A stretch of 64,000 nucleotides of DNA, from positions 26,820,001 to 26,884,000 of the forward strand of contig NC_088340.1 of the NCBI RefSeq assembly GCF_036884655.1. Reading direction: 5' to 3'. Each line of letters opens with the position of its first letter. The first letter of the stretch is position 1. Below are positions 1-13,920 of this stretch, in pieces. The DNA is from Musa acuminata AAA Group. Taxonomy: Eukaryota; Streptophyta; Magnoliopsida; Zingiberales; Musaceae. The notes under the pieces were generated by a model, which saw only the letters and a program-made list of their open reading frames with translations, was not told the DNA's origin and ran no database searches. Position numbers and translations under genes: made by a program.

Positions 1-79
1 CATTTCGATCACTATGTGCCAAATTTCATTAAATATACTAAAATATCCTAAATTATGAAAAATAATTTTAATTATCTTT

Positions 80-1010
80 ACAAACATGTCATAGTAGTTG
101 TGAAGAAGTTTCATTCAGTTTGATTAAATTTAACTTGAGTTACACTCTTATTATACTCGAGTTACATTTGATCACAGTGTAACACTATCCAATAGTGGTT
201 TCGCCCCAAACTAGGCATTAGTGCCACCTAGAACTATAATACCCTTTTTAAACATTTTAATTCCTAAAATTATCTAAAATATAAAAAAATTAGAAAAAGT
301 GATTCTAAATATATTAGAATCATATTATGATAGTTATACAAAAGTTTGGATAGGTTTAATGAAAATTTCTTGAGTTACACTCATTCACAAGTTTAAAATA
401 TAAATATCTTATTTGGATAATTAATCATTCTAAAATTAAAAAATGATACTTAATATACTAAATCATATTATGATATTTATAGAGGAGTTTTGATAGGTTT
501 TGTGAAATTTTTTTGAGTTATACTTGTGTTATACTCGAGTTACACTTGATCACATATTCAAAACATAAATCTCATATTTAGATAATTAATCATCCTAAAA
601 TTAAAATACTAAATATACTATAATTATATTAGGATAGTTATAGAGAAGTTTGGTTAGGTTTTGTGAAAAATTTTTGGGTTACACTCTATTATAGATTCAA
701 AATATAAATCCCTTATTTGAATAATTGATCACTCTAAAATTGAAAAAACTTAAAAAGAGTGATATTAAACATACTAGAAACATATTATGATAGTTATAGA
801 GAAGTTTCAATAGGTTTTGTAAAAATTTCTTGGGTGACACTTGATCACAGATTTAACAAAAAACATCATATTTGGATAGTTAGTCATCACAAATTCAAAA
901 ATAGTTAGGAAAAATGATACTAAACTTATGAGTCATATTAGGATAGTTATAATGAAATTTGGATGAGTTTGAGAAGAATCACTTTAGGTACACTCAATCA
1001 TATATTCAAC
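80..1010. repeat. Degenerate tandem repeat, about 150-bp unit
   Basis: Recurring blocks of the form 'gatagttatagagaagttt', then 'aggttttgtgaaa', then 'gagttacact', then 'gataattaatcat' start near 91, 325, 468, 630, 786 and 938. The spacing between the later copies is roughly 143-162 bp. Copies differ by many substitutions and small indels, so this is an old array. No coding potential is visible and I recognise no known satellite. The boundaries are approximate. Confidence 0.6.
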
Positions 1011-4000
1011 CCAAAGTACCCTAAATTCACACACAAGTGGGAATCATCACAACTACATATAATGAATCATAACAAAAACTCCTATTCAATAATCACATAT
1101 CAAACATATGGATGCAATTCACAATAACATTAATCAGATTACGAAGATTACGTCACATTGTCAAACAATTTGTATAATAACATAGGCCATAATTAGACTT
1201 TCTGTTGCTTAACTCTATTATCCTCAAAATCCTTTAGGTTAGTTTCTCTTCATAAAGAAATATAGATTGTGTTTTAAGGCTCGATATATTTTCAGCTTAT
1301 ACTACTTATGGACTGCTAACAGAGTAGCCTTAATCAATCATTCGGTGTCATAAAATGAACTATGAAAGATAATAGATCATCAATGGATCCAAATAAATGA
1401 TCCTCCATGCCTAGGGTCGCAAGATGACCAAGTCCATGATCTTGGAGTATCTTCGATAATCTTTTAATTTTATCTTCTTTCTTTTTACACTCGACATATT
1501 TTTTATCTTCACCAACATATATCCTACAAATAATTTAATATAGAATATATTTTAAATATATAAACTGAATATACTAAATTATTATATCTTGATATTCTCA
1601 ATTGATAGTAAATGGGACTCAATAGATGTCGGGGTGAGCACTTGATATAACTGCATAATATGCATATATAATAGTTATAGAGAAGATGTCTATATCTTCA
1701 AATGAACTCTTAAGTTGATAATTATCTTGTTCTTGGTTATCGATTGCAACCTTAAGTCAATAACATTTCCATTGCTTATGCTCACCTCCACAATCACGAA
1801 TGATTAGGATAATGCGATAATGGGATATCGGTTGCTAATGCTCATCTCCACAATCATCAATGATTAGGATAATGGGATAACATAAACATATCAACATACT
1901 TACATAACAATACTTGCTAAAAAATTAGCAAAATTAAGAATCAAAATTAAACTATATTGGACTTTCATATGTACATGGAAAAAAAAGAGATTTGGCTTAC
2001 TATCAAAAGTTATACATAGCCTCTCAAATATCCAATTATCTTGGTGCTACCCTTAAACTTCATCTTCTTTATATGAGCACCAATAATGAAAATCTTAATG
2101 ATAATGTAAGAATGGACAATCATCGCGCAATTGTAGTTTGTTAATAAATCCAAATTATCGACATAAAATAGTAATACAAGGGGTGAAGTATAGTTTGTTT
2201 GATTAAATAAAATATAAATAAAATTATACAAAATAAACAACCATAGAAAGTCATTAGTGTCAATATTATCATCACTAGACACCAGCCTACACATTGGATC
2301 TTCTATATTTTGTCTACTAGGAAGTTACTCTCTAAAATATTTCTCAAACATATAATCCGAACCCATTGCTTCAACATTTATCACTTATCCATGGTTGAGA
2401 ACCCCAAAATAAAAGCAACATCACTTGGACTAAACTCAATTGGGATATCGCCAAAAGTAAAAAGTGGATCGCTCTATCCAATGTTGCAAAATGCTATACA
2501 TAGTAGATCAACACGTAGAAATGTTAAGAATATTTGCTATATGACAAAAATGTATCCTCTTAAGAACATGAAGATGATACAACCTAAGAGAAATAGATAT
2601 CATATGACCTTGACTCCTACCACTAGACTCATAAACAAAATGTCTAAAATGGTCAATATAACAATGACGCTTAACTATGTATTAAAAAAGGGTGATATGG
2701 TAGTCAAGAAAGCACGGGGTGGTCAATAAGAGAGTGATACATGAGTGGGTGATGCAATGGGGGTGATAAACGAGGCGGTGAGATGGAGGAATGTCTAATT
2801 GACACATCTTCAGCTTTGCGCCAGAAACAAAAATGTATTAGTTGCATATAACTTGATAATGATTAATATAAATTATCAAGTTATGATATATATTACCTAT
2901 AGTAGCTACTTATTCTACTTTCTTACCCCCAAGTTGAAGGGATTTACATAATGATATCATTCTGTTTATATACAAAATTAAATATTATAAATAGAGGATA
3001 TTATATCTATATTTAAAGTTTACGCAGATGTAAGAAAAAAAATATGAGAAAGTAACTATTCTAAATGCTTAGATTCTACAAATTATTTTCAATAAGCAAA
3101 ATATGCAATGGGTGTTTGTCCAATTTCATCAATTAAGATAAAAAATTGTAAACCCTCTAAGATAATTCTATAAATACTAAAACAAGATTTAAGAAATGTT
3201 ACTTCGTCTAAGAGAAAGCTATATATATAATTGCACACCTAATTATAAATAAAAACAAGAATTAATCAGCTAAAACTTCATCACGAACATATATAATAAC
3301 TATTCATCTGAATACCTCCACTAAGCTTACTGATTCACACCCAAGATCTTCGACATCTCAACTATAAAAAAATTCACCAACAAAGAGGTAATAACTAAAA
3401 ATTCATCGACAACTAAAAGATTCACTATGAGGGTCTTCCTTCTTAGTTTTAGATCATCAAGCTTCCCTTGTTTCACCAAAAACTAACAAAACACTTACAT
3501 TATGTTAAAAATATAGATATAAATAATTAATGAACTATTAATCATTTTTATCATATAAACGTGCAAAACCTCTAAGGACTCTCATATTATCAATTGGATT
3601 AGTACACATATTTAATAATTAATAAAAAATTAGCTTTTAAAAAAATTATTACCTTTCTTGAAGAAAAAGAAAAAGTTTGCCACCAAAGAGGGAAGGATGT
3701 CAACGTCGATGAAGATACTATCGTTCACAGTTGAAGATAAGATGAGATCATCATCAATACAAACACCAAAGAAAAGTAGAGGAGTTCACTGTCGTCGTTC
3801 ATCATTAGAGAGGAGCAGAGGAGTTCGCCACCACTAAAAAGGGGAGGATGTCATCGTTGTTCACAAATACTAGAAATGAGTAAAGGATTTTACGATCACC
3901 ATTTGTAATGGAAGGGGAGTAAAAGAATTCATCGCCACTGCTAGATGAGTAGAGGAGGGAGAGGAGCACCGATCATCATCGATTACATTGGTTCGATGTA

Positions 4001-4698
4001 ATTTTTGCTTTTTGATTCAAATTCGACTCGATCCACTTCGCAAGATTTGATCCAAACCACGACTTCGATCGAATCAAATTCGACTCGACTTCGATCAATC
4101 AGGTTTGAATCAAGCTACCCAGTTCAATAAAAAGGATTGACTCGATTTTGAGGATATTTTTAATATTTTAAATAAAAAAAGTACTATGATAAAAATTCAA
4201 ATGCGAGAGCCTCGTCATCATCTAAGTAAAAGCTCATTATCGAAGGGAGGTTTCTCTGAGTAAATTACCCGACTCTATTCGAGTTATCTATTATTTACTT
4301 GGGGTTCATATTTCGATTAGAAAGCGAGTTGGTTGGCCTGTAGTCAATGCAACGTCCCTCCGCGGTGGGCCCCGCTCCCCGTGCCCATTTTCTTGACCTC
4401 GCCCCCATTTCCCCCCAACCCAATTCCGTGTTCTTATTTATTTTCTGTCGTTGCTTCTCTTCTGCCCGTCCTCGCAAAGCTACCACCTTCCCCCTACTCC
4501 CACCACCCCCCACCCCTCGCTCATCTTTCTTCTTCTCTGCTACTGAATAATAATCCAATTGGAACCCTCGCTGTTGTTCTAATTAAAGAATTGCGCGGGT
4601 CGTTAGTTAGAGAAATGTACCGCTAGTCCACCCCTCCGTATCCCTTCTTTGCCTTCTCTTTCCTTCCCCCTTTTATCTTCTTCTTCATGTGATCGAGG
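1011..4698. other. AT-rich intergenic DNA, no gene recognised
   Basis: I found no supported gene here. The longest open frames (139 aa at 2310-2729, 94 aa at 2010-2294) have low-complexity composition and no family motif. A 60-bp direct duplication lies at about 1774-1882 (gctca.ctccacaatca... repeated). The stretch 3660-4130 is purine-rich and then has repeated 'ttcgactcgact'-type words. The pyrimidine-rich stretch 4400-4698 immediately precedes the receptor-kinase start and probably holds its 5' UTR and promoter. I could not place a TATA box with confidence. Confidence 0.4.
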
Positions 4699-8932
<4,234 letters not shown>

Positions 8933-9527
8933 GGGTACTAGAATATAAAATCTTGTAGATTATCTTGATAGTCTAAACATTATGCTCTTAGTGAGAATTG
9001 ATCTTTGGTTTTGCTTGCTGAAATCAAGAGAATGGTTGTATATATTATTCTGGATTAATTTGTTTACCTTGGGACCAATACTTGAGCCTGCATCTTTTAC
9101 CTGTATTTGGGCTTCTTCTCCACTATAAATCATGTTCTTAAGCAGTATCCTTATGATTTTTCTAATCATTAACTGCAAAAACTTTCCAGCTATTGACAAG
9201 TTTCCTATGAAGTCTAAGGTGATCTTTTAGAGTAATTTTGGAAGTAGTCATTACATGAAAACATTTATAGTTTCTGTTGGGTCAATAACCATTGCTCCTA
9301 GACATCAATCTGCTACAACATTATGTTTTGGCAACTGTTTAGTGTTTGACATGTATTTTCTTTCATGAATTCCCTTATCTGGACCATACACGACTTCCCT
9401 GTTATTTGAGTAGGTAAAAATTGTACTCTTTATCAGTCCTGCATCTTTAAGTCCCAACTTTGTGCAAGTTCATATTTCCTGCCAGAGAATGAGGGAGCTA
9501 TAGATCTTTTTCATCAGCCGGAATCAA
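8933..9527. other. CRK downstream region
   Basis: This holds the CRK 3' UTR and native intergenic sequence up to the first retroelement boundary. No other gene is visible. The minus-strand open frame at 8960-9199 has no recognisable motif. Confidence 0.5.
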
Positions 9528-9532
9528 TGTAC

Positions 9533-9855
9533 TAATAAGACCCTAGGGGAAAAAAATGAGAGAAAAGGGAATGATCACTTCGAGGGAATCGGTCTCCTTG
9601 ATCACTTCGAGGGAATCGACCTCCTAGGGTTTTGTCAAAAGATCGAATAATAATATTTCATTATCTGCCAAGAGAAACGGTTACATCACTATTTATAGAG
9701 TTCCATCCAAAGTCCACTAGGACTTAGACTTTAATAAAAATAAATATTAAATAAACCTCTACCTTATTCTAACTGAACTAAATAGATTCAATAAATAATT
9801 GAATTAAACAGACTCAATAAACATTATTCAAAAGCTCATAAAAAAGCTCCTATCA
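9533..9855 (-). repeat. 3' LTR of outermost element
   Basis: About 323 bp. It matches 54341-54652 over most of its length, including 'gagaaacggttacatcactatt' and the (minus-strand) TATA-like TATTTATA at 9690-9697. It contains two copies of a 27-bp unit (ttgatcacttcgagggaatcg + acctcc), while the right LTR has three. It ends CA at 9855, and the adjoining polypurine tract on the minus strand is at 9856-9869. Confidence 0.7.
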
Positions 9856-9959
9856 ATTTCTCTCTCTTCAAATCAGTCCTCAAAGTTGAGCAGCATTAAA
9901 CTCGGGGAGCTTCTCTTTCAGCACTTCAGTCATAGGCTATCTGCAACGCATCATAATCC

Positions 9960-10225
9960 GTTGATCAAGTAAGTATGGTCTCCACTTTTTGATAGTGTAA
10001 GTAACAGGTCGGTCTTTCAGCATAGTAATCATTGCAAAAAACTCCTGGCCCTATATAATCAATTTTATCCTTGAACATTTGCTATCACAAGTTAAAATCC
10101 ATCGATCAGCGATCTTTACTTTGAATCTGTCACAGCCTTCAATGTGGTAAGCTAATCGAGCTGCAACTTTCCTGTCCATAAAATTATTAGTGCTACCCGT
10201 ATCAATCAAAATAGTAATAGGCTAA
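9960..10225 (-). pseudogene. Retroviral-type aspartic protease relic (outermost element)
   Basis: The minus-strand translation of this block reads ITILIDTGSTNNFMDRK, then VAARLAYHIEG. This is the DTG active-site motif and following helix of a Ty3/gypsy pepsin-like protease. The frame carries on through KVKIADRW, meets a stop near LIIxGQEFF, and fades toward the polypurine tract. The RT that should follow is absent. The protease normally matures Gag-Pol in the virus-like particle; this copy is broken. Confidence 0.75.
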
Positions 10226-10399
10226 TGCTTCAAAGTTCCTCCGATTTTCATAGTTTGTGGGTTAGCGTAACCAGCCAATGCATGCACTGTATGTGTGATG
10301 GCTTCAATATCTTCATCAGTTTCCACACCTTCATGATCAGAGTCCAACTCTTCTGCTTCTGGTTCCTCCTTGATCGGCTCAATCATAAGAAGTTTTCCC

Positions 10400-11318
10400 T
10401 GTTTTCATCGGTGCTTCTTACTCAACTTTTCATCGCAATATCAACACAAACCCTTCGTTGATCTTTCTTTAAGTTCTTCTCGAGTTAGTCTGCGAGTAAT
10501 AGGATTTCGACTAGGAGTAGATGGGGTGGGCAGCTTATTGATCACTTATTTATTGACACCTCTGTTTCGATGATATTCCATGTTGATTTTTTCCTCATGC
10601 AGGCGTATAAATGAAATCGCAGCTATCATGGTGTGGGGTTAACAAGTCTTAACTTCACACCAAATCTCTGGATTAAGCCCTTCAATATATGTACCCAGAA
10701 GTTGTCGTTCCGATCAATCTCTAGCTTGATTTGACAATCTTTTAAACTTGCTCTAATATTCCAACACTGTAGAAGTATGATGAATTTTGATGAGCTATCC
10801 ATCAACATTCTCATATTATGATGGTCCGAAGCGAACAAGAAGCCCTCTTTTGAACTGCTCCCATGAAGAAACTCCATGGCAAGTTTCATACTAATCATAC
10901 CACTGGATTGCATCTCCATCCAGTTGGATTGAGGCAATTTCTACCTTGGATTCTTCTGGGATCCTATGAAAATGAAAAAAAAATTCTGCCCTGGAGATCT
11001 AATTAGTTGGATCTCCATCTTCCCATCTCGAAAATTTCACCTTCATGTGTGAGTAGTTTATGTCATAATCTTGGGGCCCTTTCTTGTATTTCCATATCTA
11101 TACAACGTAGAACTTGAGCCCCAATTTTATTGAAATTTGTTAAGGCTCTTCAGTAGGCTCTTTTTGAAATCATTAAGTGTTTCTTGCAGCTGGTTCTCAA
11201 TTCTGATTTCCAATACTTCCATTTGTGCTTTCACTGAGTTATCGGTGGCCATTGCGTAAGACTGCAAATATGGGTTCTCAACTCTTGTTTTTGGTGTCGG
11301 GACAAGGGCATCAGTCAC
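10400..11318 (-). pseudogene. gag relic (outermost element)
   Basis: The minus-strand open frames 11318-11127 and 10937-10626 read as pieces of a Ty3/gypsy Gag. The second shows the capsid-region order of a Q-x-DGDAIQWYD-like start, a FKRGLL-like stretch and a terminal EGL-type segment, in shifted frames. Near 10430-10470 the minus strand reads LC-x-YCDEKLSKKHR, which resembles the C-x2-C-DEK zinc knuckle of chromovirus Gag, with an internal stop. Gag would form the particle and bind RNA. Several frameshifts make this copy non-functional. Confidence 0.65.
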
Positions 11319-12090
11319 TGCCCTATTCGGTGCTACTGTTGTGATGCAATCGGTGGCAGCACTATGGGAATGAAGGGTTGTTGCGAGGATGTGGGGATGT
11401 AGTTGCGGTCATTGTGTAGGAGGCAGTGATGCTTGTTGCAGTCGCTGTATCGAGGGATCACTATTGTTGAGGGCTGGGAGGCAACGATGGTGGTGCGGCT
11501 AGGGGCAGCACCACAAAGGGCTCGCCGTTGCAGTGGCTGCGACAGCGCGGATGGAAGGCAGCGTTGCTCTGTCTCTATCGCACTGCGGAAGGAGGCCTGG
11601 TGACGCCGAGGGATCGTGTGCAGTTAAGTAAACGACGGTGGCTGCGGTGGTCGTGGTTGCCTTGTTTTGATCTCCGCGAGGAGGGATGGTTGAGTGATTG
11701 CAACTACGACACAAGAGGAGGCAGCGATGGTGGCGCAGTTGGGGGCAGTGTCGCCGACGGTAGAAGCGACGAGGGGGTGGTTCGTTGGCTACGAAGTAGC
11801 AATCGTGGCCCTTCTCACTCGAGCGAGATGGGGCAGCGAGGAGGCGAAGGTCGCTGGCCGGGGAGCAGCGATAGCGGTGGTCAAGCGGCCAGGAAGCAAT
11901 GGCGACGGTGGAGGAGTTGCCTTGCAACGATGGTGGGGAAGAAGGGAAGCAGGGGTGCGGCGGGTTGAAGTAGGGGTGCAACGTGTTGAAGCAAGGGTTT
12001 GGGCTATCGGGAAGCAAGGGCGGCGGTGCTAGAGAGGGGAAGGTTGGTGGCCGGGGAGCAGCGGCAACGGTGGTCGAGCGACCTATCACG
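11319..12090 (-). other. GC-rich leader of outermost element (left part)
   Basis: This region is very G-rich on the plus strand, with recurring 'gcagcgatggtggcgcagttgg' and 'gaggcgaaggtcgctggcc' words. Related text appears at 53612-54340 on the far side of the inserted chromovirus, which places both in one interrupted leader. Long open frames here on both strands are composition artefacts. Confidence 0.5.
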
Positions 12091-12093
12091 AAC

Positions 12094-12813
12094 GGTCATT
12101 GCGCACCCGCAACAACTCCATTCAACGAACCGTTCGTCACTCTAATCTACATGCACAACTGCTTGGCAGCATATTTTAGCTTGGTTTTAAGTCCTTTTGC
12201 TTGTAAAAATGTAAGTTTGAACAAGTTACAGCGCTACAGTGCAACCGCTCACCGAACCGAGCAAAACAGCCTCAAAACAGCTTCGTTTTTGTGTGCCATG
12301 GGTTGATTTCCGTAGCCCGCTGCTGCACGCGAAACGTCAGTCATCTCAGCACCCTGGAACCCCCTGGATGGCACAGGGCTAGATGGGGCTTCGATATAGT
12401 ATCGGGCGTTGAACAACCTTTCGTAAGTTCGCATGTTACCTTGACAGGAACTTGTTATCACGCCTAACACCCAGTGAGCAGCTGTTTGTGGACTTGCAAT
12501 TGTTCGTTCAACCCTCTAAAGTACTTGTTTTCCTCCTCTCCCTCTTTTCTCTTGTGCACGCAAGGTGCTCGCTAAATTACTTATAAAACTTCCCCTTTTC
12601 ACGAGACGTTGGGACTTGTCCGTCGCTCGTTCTTCGAACTAATCAACTTTCTCTTTTACAAGTCCTTTGGGACCTGCAAGAGGTTGCAATTGGGCTGATC
12701 TTTGCGGACGCAAATTGCAAGGGCGAAGCGTGACTTAGGCAACGTAAGCTAAGTTTGCATCTTTGCCGCAAGGGTGCCTCACGCCTTAGGCAATTCCAGC
12801 TAAGGCCATAACA
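12094..12813 (+). repeat. 5' LTR of chromovirus (left edge uncertain)
   Basis: The right end (12612-12813) matches 53367-53611, including the tandem-like '(g)cttaggcaa..taagctaag' phrases. It ends 'ccataaca' three bases before the primer-binding site. The part from 12094 to about 12611 has no partner at the 3' side, because the 3' LTR is truncated, so assigning it to the LTR is an inference. Confidence 0.6.
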
Positions 12814-12816
12814 TTG

Positions 12817-12828
12817 TGGTATTAGAGC
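12817..12828 (+). promoter_or_regulatory. Primer-binding site (initiator tRNA-Met type), chromovirus
   Basis: TGGTATTAGAGC differs at one base from TGGTATCAGAGC, the complement of the plant initiator tRNA-Met 3' region. It lies three bases downstream of the LTR end, where minus-strand DNA synthesis would start. Confidence 0.75.
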
Positions 12829-12874
12829 AGGTAAGCACTTCGAGCAAGCAGTGAAGGAACTTCGCAACTTCACC

Positions 12875-13920
12875 ATGGCAAAACATCGTGGCAAATCAAG
12901 CAAGACGGGGCATGCCGGACCCTTGACCCAAGCAGCCGTAGGTGGGCTGTAAGTGCACACTCTCTCATGCTGTTGGAGCCACTCATGAGGAGCACGATAG
13001 CGAACATGATGATCGAGAAATTGGCTACTCTCCGCGAGTGGAGGAGGCGTAATCTGGAGTGCCGACCAGGAAAAAGAGTCAAAAGGAGAGACTTATAACG
13101 GTGGAACCCACTTGAATGTTCTTGAAGCGAGCTTGGAGGAACTCTACCATGGCCAACGAAGGCTTGTTGGGGTAGAGAGCTCGCAAGAAGAAGCAGAGTC
13201 CAGGATTGACAAGGTCGAGGCCCTAGTCGACCGACTGTCAGATGACACCAAAGACTCTGTGCAACACCTGCAGGAAGTTGTGGCGGAACTCACTTTGAGG
13301 GTGACCATGCTCACAAGAGCACTAAATGCGGGAGGAAGCAACACCCACGTTGCGCAACCACAGAACTTGAGAGCACCCGAGCCTCATGGTTATGGAGGGG
13401 CCAGAGATGCCAAAAAGCTCAAGAATTTCTTGTTCGACATGGAACAATACTTTCGAGCTATAAGGCCTGATTTTGAAGAAACCAAAGTTTCTATAGCAAC
13501 AATGTATATGAACGGAGATGCAAAACTTTGGTGACGAACCCATTGAGAGGAGATCCAACAAGGTCGGTGTCGAGTTGACACGTGGGAGGACCTGAAGCAG
13601 GAGTTGAGAACTCAGTTCCTACCGGAGAACACAGAGTTCCTCGCAAGGAAGGAAGTTGAGACAACTTCGTCAAAATACTTCCATCTGAGACTACGTGAAG
13701 TAATTTTCTACGCTAATGCTGGACATCAAGGACATGTCCGAGAAGGATAAGTTTTTCAGCTTCCTTGATGGTTTGAAGCCATGGGCTCAACAAGAACTAC
13801 ATCGAAGGAATGTCGCTGATGTGATCGGGGCAATTGCGGCCATAGAAAGGCTCACCGACTTTGTTTCCTCTGAAGACCCGGGAAGAAGGAAACAACCTTC
13901 AAGCAATCGCCCTCCAAAAT
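12875..13920 (+). pseudogene. Chromovirus gag, first part
   Basis: A likely start ATG lies at 12875 (MAKHRGKSSKTGHAG...), but the frame soon meets stops. The recognisable coiled-coil-like segment begins MNVLEASLEELYHGQRRL at 13112. A capsid segment follows (FDMEQYFRAI, then AKLWW-like) and then LKPWAQQELHRRNV in a shifted frame. The stop at 13532-13534 and several frameshifts show decay. The frame stops at 13920 only because another element is inserted there; the zinc knuckle resumes at 23453. Confidence 0.8.

Noticed and set aside
2310..2729. 139-aa open frame
   Set aside because: No motif, low-complexity composition and no splice or promoter context. Likely chance.
4333..4626. Proline-rich 97-aa frame and overlapping frames at 4295-4626
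   Set aside because: They lie in the pyrimidine-rich stretch just upstream of the CRK start. Composition explains the open frames on both strands.
11499..12089. 196-aa proline/serine/histidine-rich minus-strand frame
   Set aside because: It lies in the GC-rich leader of a retroelement, with equally long frames on the other strand and no domain.
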